Shown in pieces: positions 13,633 to 13,975 of a stretch of DNA of 13,975 bases (within the stretch, counting starts at the first letter, position 1; the number at the start of each line of letters is the position of its first letter). This DNA is from Flavobacteriales bacterium (GTDB lineage: Bacteria > Bacteroidota > Bacteroidia > Flavobacteriales_D > Crocinitomicaceae). Under the pieces are notes generated by a model that was not told where the DNA came from, searched no databases, and worked only from the letters and a program-made list of their open reading frames with translations. The translations under genes and the position numbers were made by a program. The stretch spans positions 1-13,975 of the forward strand of contig CANHQC010000015.1 of the NCBI GenBank assembly GCA_947462695.1. Direction: 5' to 3'.

Positions 13633-13975
13633 ATGAAAACACAAGAGCAAATTGCCGTTTTTGATAGAAAAGCGGAGAAATACGACGAATGGTTCGATCG
13701 TCATCCTTATGCGTTTCACTCAGAAGTAGAGGCGATAAGAGAATTCCTGCCATTAGGTGAAAGTCATGGCATAGAAATAGGATTGGGAACAGGGCGTTTT
13801 GCTCGTGAACTTGGAATCAAAGAAGGAATAGAACCTTCACAAGCCATGCGACGAATAGCAGTCAATCGTGGAATTGAAGTGATGGATGCTGTAGCAGAGC
13901 GACTTCCATACAAAGCCCTTCATTTTGATTTTGTATTGATGACAACCTGTATTAGCTATTTGACGGATGTGAAAA
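13633..13975 (+). CDS. Class I SAM-dependent methyltransferase (partial, 3' end outside window)
   Basis: 114 codons are visible from ATG 13633 to the right edge, with no stop. After an N-terminal helix with FDRKAEKYDEWFDRHP (10-25), SAM-binding motif I is clear (GIEIGLGTGRFARELG, 46-61). It is followed by the acidic-end strand GIEPSQAMRRIA (65-76), the motif II area VMDAVAERLPYKALHFDFVLM (83-103, read as two pieces, DAVAERLPY and FDFVLM) and the start of motif III. This is the Methyltransf_11/UbiE-like group; substrates in the group range from quinone precursors to small molecules and metals, so the substrate is open. The 10-base gap to the eRF1-like gene suggests a shared transcript. Confidence 0.85.
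   Translation, partial: MKTQEQIAVFDRKAEKYDEWFDRHPYAFHSEVEAIREFLPLGESHGIEIGLGTGRFARELGIKEGIEPSQAMRRIAVNRGIEVMDAVAERLPYKALHFDFVLMTTCISYLTDVK

Noticed and set aside
1..13975. CRISPR array, tRNA/rRNA genes, insertion sequences or phage genes
   Set aside because: I saw no regularly spaced direct repeats, no tRNA-like cloverleaf, no transposase or integrase motifs and no flanking target duplications.

Overview
The window looks like a chromosomal segment of a Bacteroidota bacterium, most likely of the Flavobacteriales (a Crocinitomicaceae/Fluviicola-like organism is my guess from protein style only). The reasons are the AT-rich DNA, the lack of strong Shine-Dalgarno sequences, several TAnnTTTG-type -7 promoter elements, signal peptides ending in an (F/Y)GQ or VAQ-type site, and a very large secreted repeat protein that ends, at the window edge, in what looks like the start of a SprB-type repeat. 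There are twelve protein-coding genes, two of them cut by the window ends. I see no tRNA, rRNA, CRISPR array, insertion sequence or prophage gene, and no gene-free stretch above 300 bases.

Left part (1-5435), envelope genes. A secreted FG-GAP/PQQ-like beta-propeller protein runs leftwards off the window. Divergent from it is a DoxX/MauE-type membrane protein fused to a thioredoxin-like domain, closed by a clear terminator. Then comes a two-gene unit: a secreted protein of unknown function and, 8 bases later, a membrane-anchored alkaline-phosphatase-superfamily transferase (EptA/LtaS-like).

Middle part (5429-10574), a leftward run of five genes that may form one transcription unit. In order of transcription they are a GH130 mannoside phosphorylase/hydrolase, a 765-residue GT4-type glycosyltransferase fused to an alpha/alpha-toroid domain, a 67-residue proline-rich protein, a SlyD-type FKBP isomerase and a PhoD-type phosphatase. 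The first three are joined by two 4-base ATGA start/stop overlaps, so they are probably translationally coupled.

Right part (10779-13975), a rightward set: a response-regulator receiver fused to a Crp/Fnr-type DNA-binding module, a two-CBS-domain protein, an eRF1-related (baeRF-type) protein and a SAM-dependent methyltransferase cut by the window end. A perfect FNR-type palindrome (TTGAT-N4-ATCAA) overlaps the regulator's stop codon, upstream of the CBS gene. The regulator is divergent from the GH130/GT4 operon.

Working hypothesis (inference): the right and middle parts form a stress or low-energy response module. In it a phosphorylation- and ligand-gated Crp/Fnr regulator controls an adenylate-sensing CBS protein, a ribosome-associated eRF1-like factor and a mannose-containing oligosaccharide pathway (GH130 with GT4-toroid). 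The palindrome and the conserved-looking gene order are the main testable evidence.
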